64,000 nt of DNA from Membranipora membranacea (lineage: Eukaryota; Bryozoa; Gymnolaemata; Cheilostomatida; Membraniporidae), in assembly GCA_914767715.1 (NCBI GenBank), contig OU612066.1, positions 37,978,283 to 38,042,282 of the forward strand, written 5' to 3'. Below are positions 13,601-25,368 of this stretch, one piece after another. The number at the start of each line of letters is the position of its first letter. The first letter of the stretch is position 1. The notes beneath the pieces are model-generated. The model made no database searches. It saw nothing but the letters and a program-made list of their open reading frames with translations, and was not told the origin of the DNA. A program made the position numbers and the translations under genes.

Positions 13601-16600
13601 GATTTTCCATTTCTTAACAGGATATCGCTGTTGATCGGATTTCATCGCCGACGCATAAAACGCTGTAATATATCGTGAATCACGCTCAGCTGTTTCAGAA
13701 GGAAACGACACACATCCGTGAATATAAAACCGCTGACACATACCGATAGTTCGCTTTGGTCGAGTCCAAATCATCCAGTTATTTCTATCAATTATGATTA
13801 TAAATTCTAGTCATATTTGTTCTGTCTCCGCTAAAACATGATGTGAGAGTGTGGCAGGGCAGTAAGTACGCCAATATATGAAAAACCTTCATCCAAGTTT
13901 AACGATAAATATCCCATGGAGGTTGGTCAAGTTTAGACTGAACAATGACAATGAATTGTCTAATAAAACTTTCTATTAGTAAAGGTAAATCCCTTTTTTT
14001 TCAGTTTTTGATGAGTATTAGATGAGTGAGCCCTGAATAATTTAGTACTCATATATGGTGATGAGGAGATACAATTGGCTGCAAGTCTCATCGAGGGTTG
14101 ATCAGCCAAATGTAACATAAAATGAGAGCATAAGTTTCACAAAAAGCGTCTGAAAAACACAGTTAAATCTCTAGTTTTAAATAAAAATATGTATTCTACT
14201 CACTGCACTGGTTATATGCGTAAAGTGGAATTCAGGATTTTCTCAAAAATTCAAAATGGCAACTTGCATACATGTATGCGGATGTAAAGATACACATATT
14301 GAGATTAGCTTAGTTTCGGTTTGATTAAAAAGTAAGATAAGATAACCATTCAAAGTTAACTTATTGTCAGGTTGTATTATCAGGTCCTGTTTTGTAAGTT
14401 TTCTAGGTATAGTTACCTGCATCATAATTCATATGTAAGATTCCATTGTTAATTATTTAAACTACCTCTAAGATCTCAACACTAGGTTCAAATAAAACTT
14501 ATCTTTAACTATATGCGGCCACATGACAGGATGCCGTCGGCATATTGATGTCAATAATTGTCATTAATTTTCAGCATTCACACCTACTTTGGGCAAAAAT
14601 TAAATTCCAGTACAGCTGCTTCCGTTTTTGGCATCAGGTCATAATCTTATACTTAACACAAAATAGGCATAAGCTCTTCAATGAGATGAATTTTACCCTT
14701 TGTGTTAAAGCCAGGTGACCCGTTGTGTCAAGGTGTAACTGGCTTAGAGTATAAACCAAGGAGTTAGAGTCTCTAACTCCTTGGATAAACTATCCGGTTA
14801 ACATGTCAGAAAAAAAGACCTCAAAGGACAGGTCCTAGAGAGGGAAATCATGGTAGTTTTGATCATTCAAGTTCTATTTTGCTGCAAAATGATACTTGAT
14901 GTAGTACCAGAAAGTATTTGGATTGTATCATCATTTCTTCGTAGAACAATCGATTTTCATGTAAAAAAATAACATTATGCCATTTGACGGGGTCACAAAA
15001 AATAATTTTCTGAGATGCTGACACTCTGATTGGACCTCCAGCTCCCGACCTCAGGTCCAATTGACATCTTGTGATTTGTGATCGCAAATTGTAAGCACAC
15101 ATTCCGGATAACTAGAGTATTTGTTGAGCAGGACGCAGTAAACATAAGTACATATGATAGTGTATTGAGCAATGTAGCCCTCAGGTGATTCTTAGTTACA
15201 TTTTTGGAACAAAAACACTACAGTCTACCGCACCCTTTATTTATCAATGAAATTTTTTTGCTATTACATAATCGGTGAGAGGATATAACCACTACTCCTG
15301 ATTGGATGCTAAGGAGATTTAGATATCCCTACGAAATCGCGATATCCCCTAAATAAAGGATCTGGGTATCGTTCGCTTCCATCTACACTCAATATTCTTG
15401 GGCAGCGAATAGCACAAATAGATTAAATAGCCGACAACATCAAGTATTATCTCATTCCTAAAGTTTGTGTCTCAGTGATTGAATTTTGACATCGGAAGTA
15501 CAACAGTAGCACATATCCTGTTACAACAGGAGCTGAGGTCATAGCTTCACCGATATCCTAATGCATTATATAACTATGTGAATTTGTATGGCGCCATGTC
15601 AGCGACGTCATGTCAGCGACGTCATGTCAGCGACGTCATGTCAGCGACGTCATGTCAGCGACGTCATGTCAGCGACGTCATGTCGCACTTCTCTCTCAGG
15701 ATGCAGACTAATTAGAACAGAATATGTCGCAACCGAAATAATACCATTGGTTAACTTTCCAGCTTGATGGGGAGGGTTGCTTCAAGGGTGACTTTTCACA
15801 CACATCTTTGAATTGCTTGAATTTCCAAGCATCTCACAACTTGTAACTGTACAACTTTAAAACAGCTTTTATACTGAGAATGTCAGTGACTACATTTATT
15901 TACTGCACAAGCGCTGAGCTGTTTGGTTGGAATGATGATAGTCAAAAAGCGGAATTTCAGTCCCCAATCATATTGACATGCAGGTCCAAGGAAGGAAAGA
16001 GTAGATCTTGAACCTATTAATTTCAAATTCCAAATCCGGAATCCATTGATTGATATTAACGATCATAAGCTTCTCATTATGTTCCTTGTAATGTGATTGA
16101 TATCTATGGACATGGAAAAATCATTAATAATATATAATCAATAAATGCTCATCAATAATATTTATATCATCAAATGACTTTGCTGATTTGCTGTGTACAA
16201 GGAAGTGGACCATATCTGGATGACCTACAACAATGCTCTCTCATTGTCAAATAATTTGTTTATTTTTGTACTGCCACGCTAAAGGCGACGTATATTACAT
16301 CCGTCCTTGCATCCGTCACCCAAAAAAATTTTCCCCTTTTTCATAGAATTGCGTATTTTATATCACAATATTTGGCAGTTACTCTGATTATGAGGACATC
16401 ATCATTTCCAAAGCAAAAAATGATCAGAGCCAACACCATATAAGTCTGCCGGCCCGCCAATATGTAGCAGTGTAATGAGAGGCCTGTGTGTATACCTATA
16501 GTGTAGAGAGAGGCCTGTGTGTATACCTATAGTGTGGTGAGAGGCCTGTGTGTATACCTATAGTGTAGTGAGAGGCCTGTGTGTATACCTATAGTGTAGT

Positions 16601-19600
16601 GAGAGGCCTGTGTGTATACCTATAGTGTAGTGGGAGGCCTGTGCGTATACCTATAGTGTAGTGGGAGGCCTGTGCGTATACCTATAGTGTAGTGGGAGGC
16701 CTGTGTGTATACCTATAGTGTAGTGGGAGGCCTGTGTGTATACCTATAGTGTAGTGAGAGGCCTGTGTGTATACCTATAGTGTAGTGAGAGGCCTGTGAT
16801 GTCAGCAAGAGATTGTTATGATAAAATAATGTCACTGGTCAGGTGATTGCTAAGTGCTCTGAGAAGCCTGACTGAAGGCTGACTGAAGGCAATCACAGTT
16901 CCCACATAGCCTCATACCATAGAGGAGTAAATGTTAGCTAGTGTTTAATTTAGCTTGTTTGGGGTGGTGACATGATGTCAGCTTGCAGAGGTGGGAGCCT
17001 ATATTAGACAAAGAGGATCATGACAGATACTGACCCGATTACTGACCACATTAGGCAAAGCTAAGTTACAGGAATTGGTCTACTGTTTTCACACAGATTT
17101 AGGATCATGAGAGAAAACAACTCTTCGTCTTGGTAAGGGCTTAGCCTCAAAAGTGTATAATTTGCAGGTATTTTGTTTAACAATGGAATGCATCGCAGTT
17201 TTTGCAAGATAATGAATTAATTGCTATTTCTGCCCAGGGCATAAGCAAACACCCAGCCTCCAAACTATCCTGCTGGCTGAGACCGCTGATAATACTGGAA
17301 GGATGTAGGAGTAGTTGGGCGTTAGTTACCTGATTAGGCCAGCCGAGAGCAGCGAAGGGCAGCAGGGCAGAGGAGAACCATGTATCCAGCACATCCTCAT
17401 CCTGCTCCAGTTTAAAATTACTGTGTCCTACTGTATCCCGGGCCTTGGTAATGGCTTCTGTTAAATTCCGCCCTACAACCCAACCCTCAGCCTGTCAAAA
17501 TATAAGAGAAAAAATTACCCTAATCTCAAAAATGGACAGGTTAAAGTGTGTAGGAAAGCAAATAACAACCACTGTTCATATCAAAGCTTTGCCGTAGCAA
17601 TGAACAAAAAACATAATTTTTTTTCGCAAAAGGTCATTCAATTCATTCAATAATAATGTCCTTTTGGAAAAAATTTAATTTTTTGTTTATTGCTATGATA
17701 TGAATGATAATGATATGATTGAATGATATGAATAGTGGTTGTTTTTTGCTTTCTACACACTTTAACATAAAACCACCTTAGGGCCGATTAACCAAAAAAT
17801 GTGGCAAGATTAGAAATACAGAAAGTTCCCGGATATTTTTCCTCATCCAGATATTGTTTGGTGTAGGAATCATCTACTACCTAGGATTACATCGCGGTAT
17901 TAGATAACACATGGAATGTTTGGTACATGTATGGATGTGTCCAAGTATAGGTACAAGGGGTGTACCATGATAATCTCCCAGGGGATATTCTCTACAATAG
18001 ACGCTTCGGATGAGTACTTCCAGGTTGGACCAAAACATCATTCAATTTGAACTCTAAGTATTCTACAAACATTTTGTAAAAAAAAGACCGACTGAAATGA
18101 TAAGGAAATGACAAAGACTAGATCTAATCAAGAAAAATAATGACCTGTTGAGGTAAACTTAACTAATCTTCCGCCGATCCCCTGGTATACCAAGACTGCA
18201 TTCCTTGTCAGGAAAGCATCAATCCTGACGACATCGGAATGTCATAGAATAAGTGCATTCGTATCAATGCTTACGCAAACAATTGATACACACAATACAT
18301 GTTAGTAGAACGGCTGTCAATTCTCCAGATTGGTAAACATGTCATGCAGGAGTTATCCCACCACACATGGTTGCCTATTCATGATTAACATACTACCATA
18401 TTATGCTGCTCCAAGTTGATGACTCGATACGCCGGGATATTGTGACCCCACCATAACTGACGAGATATACACCAGGGATACTCTCTGGACTGTGATAGGA
18501 AATGCTTCCATACTTTACTATGATGTGACGGTATAAACTTCAATCGTCCTTCCTCTGACGCCTACATGTAAAGTAAAACAATCCATTACGCTATCCATCC
18601 AGAAATAGCTGTGATGCTGTGACTAGCATTAGGTGACTAAGCACAAAAAAAACAATTACGATGCAAATTGCAAACCATGCATAGAGCCTAACAACAATAA
18701 ATCATTATGATGACCGGAGCAGGCAAAAAGTTATTGTCTTTGTCTTTGTCTTTGAAAGAAACATTATTGATACAAAAGAAGAGGAAAAGAAACGCCATGC
18801 AGGTATGTTTGATAAGGCGCTGTCTACACATGATATGTGTAGTAAATATTACCAATGGTTGGCTCATTGTACCTCAGAGACACCTGAACCTGACTGAACG
18901 ATGAACTACTTGGTCACCTAGCCTAACATACCGATGGTTTAAAGGCAGACTATGTACATTCCAGTGTGTCAAGCATGAAACACAAGTTTAATATTATATA
19001 GGAGTTTGTGATTTATCTACATAAAAAATATCTATTTTTATCTCTCAAGCTAAGAATAAGATTGAATGTACCATGAAGGTCTCCAAGCGATGACCACTGG
19101 TCAACACTTGTCAAAAATCAGTTAATCTCAACAGATAACCAGACTTGGGGATATAGAGTGCAGTATGTTGACACCACAGAATTTGGCACAGCAGTCACAG
19201 GTTACATAAAACCCAAGACTGCCTCGTCATGATCACCCTTATCTGATGATTTTCAGCTCATAGCTTCAGAACAATGGCTGCATCAAATATAAACATACGT
19301 CATTCCATCGATTGACTCCTCCCTCCCTCCTCCCTCCCTGATAACTGATAATGTATGAACAGATCATCAGACTGGATGTGTCCTGCTAAACCAAGAGGGG
19401 ATAACTCTGATATTTTCCACCATAGTCAAATGCGTGGAAAGTGATGGCTGCTGTTAATCATAATCAAAGTATTTATATTTTACAGGTGTATTAATGAACA
19501 TATGAGCCCTTAACAACGCTGAGTGGCCTGAAACACCAATGACAACGCTGAGTGGCCTGCAACACCAATGCCAACGCTCAGTGGCCTGCAACACCAACAC

Positions 19601-22600
19601 CAACGCTGAGTGGCCTGAAACACCAATGTGCCGCCCAGAGAAATAATTTAGCGTAAATTCTATTCATTTTATTCTTAATTTCCGTCCCATGCAAATTTTG
19701 CATATTTAAATCACACTTGATCTAGTATTAATACACAGGCGTCAGGTGTTTTATAGGCCTCTACTATGGCTGACGTTCGTTACCTTTAAAGCCTGATCAG
19801 CCATGGGCGTGACGTCAATAAACCATTGTTCTTTTAGCATGGGCTCTATGATATCTGAGCTACGGCTACACACAGGGACTGCCATAGCATGGGGCTCCTG
19901 CCCCCGCCACAGGCTACTCTTCTGTAACATTTGTGCTACCTTCTCACGAGCATCAAATCGTTTCATACCCTGCAAATAATAGAAACATGAAATAAAAAAT
20001 CATGATTTACAACTATAGGCTCAATATTAAACCTAGACAGGAAACTGTATAAACCATTAGCGCTGAAGTACTGAGGCATTTAATTTTGGGTGCGTTACAC
20101 ATTTGAATCGTGTATTAGCAGTGATTTTGAGTTTGATATTAATTTTTTTCAAGCAATGTTTTGATGAAAAGCAACATCCAATTGATCACGAAAACTGCTG
20201 AATCCATTAGCATTTTCAAACATACAATTTGATAAAAATTGATAGAGTTCCCAATTAAGAACCTGAATTGTGGACTGCAAATCGATGATATCACCACTGC
20301 TACTACACAACTCAATAGCAGGACTCATCCAAGTTTGATTGCCTCACTTAATATGTACATGTATATGGTATCCTAGGTGTCTAGGTTTATCATTAGTCTG
20401 TGCAGCACAACACAGTTGAAGGCACAAGTTTGTGCAAGTCCGGTGGAGAACGAAAAGGTCTTGGCTCTCGATCACAGGTTTTGTCTACTACAAGGTCGCT
20501 AAATTTGACATTTTTTGTCTTTACGCCCAGAATTGCAAATCATGACTCATTCACACTTGAAAATGGATAGCCTGATCAATTTTCAGATTTGATTACCCTT
20601 TAATATTATCATTATTTTTAATATTATTATTGTACACTTTTTATTTGCAGACAGTATCATCCATCCAACAAGATGACATTAAATAAATTTCAGCGACCTG
20701 GGCAAGAATTGTGGAAAGCTAATTAGTTTACGATTCAATCATAGCAAACTCCAATAAACATCCAAATTAAAACTTGGCCCATTTTCTAGAACGAATAAAT
20801 CCAATGACATTAGCCCACTCAGTCCAAATCAGATGTTGGTATAACAGAGTATAACACAAAATTTATATCAGTTGGCCTGAATACAGGCCACAGGTAGTCT
20901 GAATACAGGCCACAGGTAGTGTAGAACCATGAAGTTGGGTTGTTTGTAGCTACAGACACAAAATGCCAATAACATAATAACTTTGAGTTGCTTTGTCATA
21001 CTTCCTTTTTTATGACAGAATTGTCCGGAAATATAACTAATAAAGTATTGAAAAAAATTCTCAAGATATCATGATTCCAAAGATAGCCAATTTATTTTCC
21101 TTTCTGAAAGGAAATACCTGACAATATTGTGATACAAAATTCTCCACATAACAAGAAACCATGACACAGCAACAAATCACAATTATTTATTCTATCAGAA
21201 CCACGCAATTTACTGATAATAGAGTATCAGACTGTCACACTTGCTGATTAGATCCTCCACTGATTTGAGGACAGATCCTCTGCGGAGATGAGTGAGAGAA
21301 ATTTTCAAGGATTCAAATTATTAGTTCCCAACAAGTGACAAGACAATGAACAAATCATATTCCTTAGTTGTTCAATGACAACAAGGTCTAAGAGAGGCTC
21401 AATACCTGACTAGTACTTGTGTTTATTTGAACAACAAGTTACATTTCCGAACCAGCACCACAAAAAGAAAGAATTGTATTTTTTATCTCAGATAAATCTC
21501 CACACCAGGCAGTATCCAGTGTACATGATAAACTTTTAAGGCAAAATAAAGGCGCTGGGAGTACCTACGTCAAAGTCTTCTCCGCAGTTGACAATGTGAC
21601 CCTCATCGTCCAGTATGCTGATATATCTAAGACTGTGTCTGTTAGCAATGTCATGATCTATGGAGCTGTGAGAAGGGGTGAGTTTAACTGCACCTATCCA
21701 CAAAAAGAGAAATCAGCACCGTATACTCTCCAGCAATGAAGATCAGTTGGATTATGACACTTATGGGTAACAAACAACAAAAAGACTTGTTTGTTGGATC
21801 TGGGTGTGAATCAAGTTAACCTAAGAATGTATTTCATGTGTCGATGGGGACAATGCCAGCATCAGTTTGGCTGAGCAGGCTGACAGTCAGCAGGGAAAAC
21901 TCAGATGAAGTATTTTATAGGCAGCAGATACAAGCATTGAGCTACTTACATAACTAGAGAACATTTGAACAATATTTATTTCAAAATACAACGTAAACAT
22001 TAAAGAGTTTTTGGTCGGATATTGCTGTCAGGGAATGGCTGTCAGGTATCGCTTCACATGTCCAAGTGCCAAACAAGTGAATCTGATGACATGGTGGCAT
22101 GACCAGCACATCGCCCCATATGCCAATAGTAATATGTTTGAGGTGGAAGTCATTTTTGGGGTTCTTACCTGTGCCAAGTTCTGGCTTGACACTCTCATCA
22201 GCAATGATTGGTAAAAGTCGATCACAGAACGGATGCTTAGCTTGAGCTCCTATTAGATGTTTGTATCTCTCATCATCGGGGTGTACTGCAATAGCCGTGT
22301 CTCCAAGCATAGTTTCCAGGCGTGTTGTGGCCACAACAATCCCTTCATTCTTATCTGAAAAATAAAAATCAGAAGATTTCTTCTTTTTGGGGGGGGGGGG
22401 GGATGTTTCTCTGTGTACCAGTATTCTTCGAGTTTTATTGCTGAAGAAATCAGTCTTTATTTTTTGATTTGGGAACACATACCGAGTATTAAATAATCAA
22501 AAATTGCATAGTTAATTGATCTTATTTTATTTGTCACATTAACAGCTTAAAATGATTATAAATAAGAAAATAATTATTTCCAATAAAGAAGTATTACCTT

Positions 22601-25368
22601 TGTTTGTCATTATTTTGTTGTTATACTTTATCCAAAAATGAGGATTATATGTCATGGGCCAGGCATTTGACATGTGGTTTCTTTAACGGAGACCACAGAA
22701 TTTGCTTGTTTAATTGATCTGGTTGAATTTATATCCTACACCAACAAATACTCTCTTCTGTAATGAAGGAATGACGAGAGAGAACTCACCACTGTCGTAT
22801 ATTGGATACTCGAATGATGTGAGTAGACCCAGTACGATATCATTCTTATACCCCGGTACACTAAACGGTGTCGGTCCATCAATGCATACACTGTCTACCT
22901 AAAGTGTAGAAGACCAATAAATATATTTTAACAAAAGCTTTCATTGATTCAGATGATTCATTTCGGGCTAGTTTAGAAAAAGATACAGCAGGGACACTTT
23001 TATTCTAATGACCAGGACTTAGGGACTGGGATGTGGGCCTGATCAGTTTATACTGTGTCGGGATAGCCTATAGTAGTATTTCATTATCAACCACATTCCC
23101 CACCCAATTTAGGAAATTGCCTCAAAAGCATACAGGTAACCGCCTTTTGTTAAAAGCGCCTCTACTAAAATCACTGCACAATGAGTGTAATGCAACCAAT
23201 TAATTTCTATATATTAACATTTATTCCTCTAGGTAGATTATATTGATAAAACTATTCTCACATGTACATAATGATTAAACTACAGACCTCGATGTCAGCG
23301 ATGGTTAAATTACAGACCTCGATGTCAGCGATGGTAGACTTGAGGTGGCAGCACCAGTTTATCACCCTGTTCTTCCTGCTGATCAGGCCGTGTTCATGTA
23401 ACTCACAGAAGGCGTGTCTCACAGCGTCTATCATACGATCATCCATAGTGAATATAGATCGAGACCAGTCTAAACTAAGACCCATACGGCGTAACTGTGA
23501 CTCTATATCCTCAGATCGCCTGCAAAATAAGATTTTTTTATTTTATTCTTAGTTGTCTGCTCTATGATAAAGACAATTCATTCAATGATAGAATTTAAGA
23601 CGCCTCTTCCATACCTGAATTATTATTTGCGGACAGGACTGTGGTCAATAGTAACGATTTGAAGCAGGATAGTAGCTCATCAAATGAATAATGAACATAT
23701 GGATGATGACACTAAGATATTGCAAATCAGAAAAAAAGCGTCTTACTTATCTATATATGGACCCCGATCTGATGAAATTAACGCTTCCTAATCATTGGCA
23801 TTGACAGAGTATAACTTTTAATCTGCGCTTCCATCATCACCTTTGAATGTAGGATCCATATACAGAAACAAAGTACTTCAATCAGCACCAGAAGACTGAT
23901 TTACTCACTTGTTTTTCCAGTCCCAGATGAGCCGTAGGAAGGCGTCCCTGCCGACGTCATGTCGTGTGAGCTGCTCTTCTCTCATCAGCTGTTTCTCCAC
24001 TACGACTTGAGTGGCGATACCCGCGTGATCTAATCCTGGTATCCAGAGTGTACTCAGACCTCGCATTCTGTTCCTACAGGGGTAGATTCAAACCTACAAT
24101 GGCTTCAATCAGATTTTAGCTAACCTCATGTCATATTCAACTGGATTTCCTTTTGAAAAGATTTGGTGAATAGCTCTAAAGAGTGAATTGGTTGGTTTAA
24201 AAAGTTCTTAGTCTAATTTAGAAAACTGTTATTAGATTTATTAACACCAAATTGCCCAGTTACAACTGGGCCATTTGGTGTTAATGAACCTTAACACCAT
24301 TTATTAGGCTTCTCTCAAATGACACACCAGAAATAGATTCGCTACCTACCATCTTACTATGGCATCTTGTATGGCACCTGTAAATGCGTGTCCGATGTGT
24401 AGCTTGCCTGTCACATTTGGTGGAGGAAGGAGCATGACAAACTTCTCTTTTGCAGTGGACGGTTTGAAGAAGCCTTCATTCTGCCACCAGTCATACCATG
24501 CTGCTTCTGTAAACTTTGAACTATATGATTTGGGTAACTCCAGAGATACATCTATAATAAAAGTCCATCTATGAGCACAGTGTCAACCAAGATATGTCTG
24601 TATCACTGTATGCCCAGTTGAGGTGCCTGGATTTCTGGCTTTACAGAAACGCCCAGTAACCATATCAACCAGTACAGGAAGATTACTCTTTTTAAATTTA
24701 ATCTATTTTTAATAATATTTTATCAAAATCCGGATTGCGCTGATGTTTAAGTAAATCGCAGTTTTGTGTCACAGAGTATGATTCTAGTACATGTATGTTC
24801 CCAGAAAATTCATGTTATTGGGTAATGGGCAAGCAGACTGGAGCTCTTATACGATTTCAGAATTTGCTTACTTATGAGCTCCAATACCTGCTTTTCAATA
24901 ATCAATGAGACCGAGAAATAAAAGTTAGAAAAGGACCCTGAACTGTCTTGAATCGATTTCTTGATAAACCTGAGTGATGGTAGAGCAATATGATAGAGCA
25001 AGATCAAATAATATCTCTGTCTCAAATCTCACATCAGAGTGGACAACCTTTGTGGTTGTGAAAATTTGAGAAGGATTTTCTCTCCTGTAAACTAATAGCT
25101 TCAACAGTACCCATAGGCTATTTTAAGGTTGGCAGAGTGCCTTCATTAGACTTCAAAACGACACCAAATATGGTGAGGCGCAACTATAGCTTTAATTTAA
25201 TCACATGAGTTTCCTTCTCATTGCAAAATCACCATTGAAATATAGTATCGACAAGTTGGAGTGAGCAAGAATTTTGAAAAAGCCTTGTCAGTAATCACCT
25301 TTCTTCTCTCCCGGAATAGTGATTCCATCATAGGATGCGCTTGGTAGACTCTGAATCTGAGCTGCTTT
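1684..25368 (-). CDS. VARS2: Valyl-tRNA synthetase, probably mitochondrial (15 coding exons, both ends missing)
   Basis: Charges tRNA-Val with valine; class I synthetase. Exons on the minus strand, in order: 25368-25299, 24551-24350, 24073-23909, 23519-23318, 22898-22790, 22354-22169, 21693-21569, 19969-19784, 18561-18397, 17491-17330, 12100-11975, 9689-9588, 8788-8641, 7550-7420, 1836-1684. All junction phases agree, giving 744 codons. Visible motifs: [16 protein letters not shown] (HIGH), [35 protein letters not shown] (editing domain), [68 protein letters not shown] (KMSKS), [17 protein letters not shown], then the start of the anticodon-binding domain ([14 protein letters not shown]). Choices such as [21 protein letters not shown] and NKIW are closer to remembered animal VARS2 than to cytosolic VARS1; this paralogue call is inference. 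The last exon ends inside the anticodon-binding domain, so further exons must lie left of the window. The N-terminal exon with its start and transit peptide is unresolved. The 21569 donor (GAC/GTAGGT) is the least certain junction. Confidence 0.9.
2137..3715. repeat. Complex interspersed repeat with internal tandem units, in a VARS2 intron
   Basis: Two related halves (about 2210-2995 and 3015-3710) both begin with a gcaacactttttgggcctct-type segment and both end with ttggttgtattcctttatat followed by tgcttgcaaatatg. Inside, a unit of about 140 bp containing 'catgcgattgag' and 'tatgacatcatcaattatgatgtcacatgacc' in two adjoining pieces recurs at about 2450, 2590, 2734, 2872, 3420 and 3560. The left edge carries two copies of the small palindrome ggaatacaacaaagttgtat. 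No coding capacity was seen. Probably a non-autonomous element or satellite-like family. Confidence 0.7.
3716..4377. other. Intron sequence of VARS2, nothing recognised
   Basis: AT-rich non-coding sequence between the repeat block and the nested MITEs. No exon, RNA gene or repeat structure was identified. Confidence 0.5.
6004..6417. mobile_element. hAT-type MITE (CAGGGGCGTA ends) nested in element A
   Basis: The ends are caggggcgtatatt on the left and aatatacgccactg on the right, imperfect inverted repeats of the classic hAT CAGNGGCGTA form. The exact 8-bp duplication GGTAAATC lies at 5996-6003 and 6418-6425. The interior is GC-richer than its surroundings and includes a gggcgcagcccga hairpin, a gcgcttaagcgc palindrome and a tRNA-like stretch. 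The short reading frames here are not genes. Confidence 0.88.
6293..6383 (-). repeat. tRNA-like sequence (Pol III A and B boxes) inside the nested MITE
   Basis: The minus strand reads TAGCTCAGTGTGTAGAG (A-box-like) and GGTTCGAATCC (B box), followed by a T run. The TΨC arm pairs well (GTGGG / CCCAT), but the two halves of the acceptor stem do not pair and the anticodon arm is irregular. This makes it a tRNA pseudogene or SINE-type promoter rather than a working tRNA gene. Confidence 0.7.
6552..6929. mobile_element. TTAA-target MITE nested in element A (piggyBac/Kolobok-like)
   Basis: Inverted ends AGGGCAACCAAGGTTTC (left) and gaaaccttggttgccct (right), with TTAA at 6548-6551 and 6930-6933. 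It separates the last GTCTATG of element A from the rest of its right arm, so it inserted after A. It is 378 bp with no coding capacity. TTAA duplication fits the piggyBac or Kolobok superfamilies; which one cannot be settled from the ends alone. Confidence 0.85.
8808..8890. repeat. (TGCAG)n pentanucleotide microsatellite
   Basis: About sixteen copies of tgcag directly upstream (minus strand) of the acceptor of the VARS2 exon 8788-8641. The Leu-His-Cys-Thr-Ala reading frames are repeat artefacts. Confidence 0.95.
10122..10191. repeat. GC-rich 12-bp minisatellite (ccaccccgccga)n
   Basis: Five to six near-identical 12-bp units in an AT-rich VARS2 intron. They create spurious Pro-Thr and Gly-Arg reading frames on opposite strands. 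Confidence 0.9.
14757..14784. mobile_element. Micro-palindrome, possible micro-MITE (about 28 bp)
   Basis: A perfect palindrome ccaaggagttagag/ctctaactccttgg, centred near 14770, is flanked by ATAAAC at 14751-14756 and 14785-14790. It resembles the other very short palindromic insertions in this window, but the direct repeat is only 6 bp. Confidence 0.45.
15596..15679. repeat. 14-bp perfect tandem repeat, six units
   Basis: Six identical copies of atgtcagcgacgtc. Each unit junction contains GACGTCA, close to a CRE/ATF half-site, but no link to transcription is evident. It lies in a VARS2 intron. Confidence 0.95.
16473..16800. repeat. 31-bp minisatellite, about 10.5 units
   Basis: Units of 31 bp with the core gaggcctgtgtgtatacc followed by tatagtgtagt. 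They differ by a few substitutions (gtgggaggcc, tgcgtat variants) arranged in runs, as expected from unit-wise expansion. There are no unique spacers, so it is not a CRISPR array. Confidence 0.93.
17545..17761. mobile_element. TTAA-flanked MITE, 217 bp
   Basis: Inverted ends AGTGTGTAGGAAAGCAAA (left) and the matching gctttctacacact (right), with TTAA at 17541-17544 and 17762-17765. The pairing extends through acaaccactgttcatatc and agcaatgaacaaaaaac. It lies in the VARS2 intron just upstream of the exon starting at 17491. It belongs to a different family from the element at 6552-6929. Confidence 0.85.
19512..19628. repeat. 29-bp tandem repeat, four units
   Basis: Four copies of a unit beginning caacgctgagtggcctg and continuing aaacaccaatg, with minor changes. 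Non-coding, in a VARS2 intron. Confidence 0.9.
20013..20402. mobile_element. Degenerate family-A hAT-like MITE
   Basis: The left end reads tataggctcaatattaaacc then tagacagg; the right end reads ctaggtttatcattagtctg. These are eroded versions of the CATAGAC...AAACCTAGACAGG ends of the elements at 4378-6940 and 61041-61460. No clear duplication remains. Confidence 0.7.
23275..23335. repeat. 30-bp tandem duplication containing a VARS2 splice donor
   Basis: The block ttaaa(c/t)tacagacctcg followed by atgtcagcgatggt occurs twice, 30 bp apart. On the minus strand it duplicates the exon end ATCGCTGACATCGAG and its donor GTCTGT. Using the inner donor ends the exon at 23318; using the outer one ends it at 23288 and adds ten in-frame residues ([10 protein letters not shown]) with no stop. 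Confidence 0.9.
24241..24284. mobile_element. Small TTAA-flanked palindrome
   Basis: An imperfect 44-bp palindrome, ttaacaccaaattgcccag / ctgggccatttggtgttaa, with TTAA at both outer ends. It could be a 36-bp remnant of a TTAA-target element or just a hairpin, and lies in a VARS2 intron. Confidence 0.45.

Larger units (their letters stand above)
12101..17329. other. VARS2 intron of 5.2 kb
   Basis: No exon of VARS2 or of another gene was found between the exon ending LGWPNQ (17330) and the one starting [10 protein letters not shown] (12100); protein and phase are continuous across it. It contains the 14-bp and 31-bp minisatellites and one small palindromic insertion listed separately. The frame at 13520-13774 (minus) is not supported as a gene. 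Confidence 0.7.

Noticed and set aside
13520-13774. 84-aa minus-strand frame
   Set aside because: No motif, no splice partners, located within a long VARS2 intron.
16473-16800. CRISPR-like array
   Set aside because: Contiguous 31-bp units without unique spacers in an animal intron; it is a minisatellite.
1684-25368. Cytosolic VARS1 as the identity of the synthetase
   Set aside because: Not excluded, but several blocks ([42 protein letters not shown]) fit remembered VARS2 better; a phylogeny would decide.
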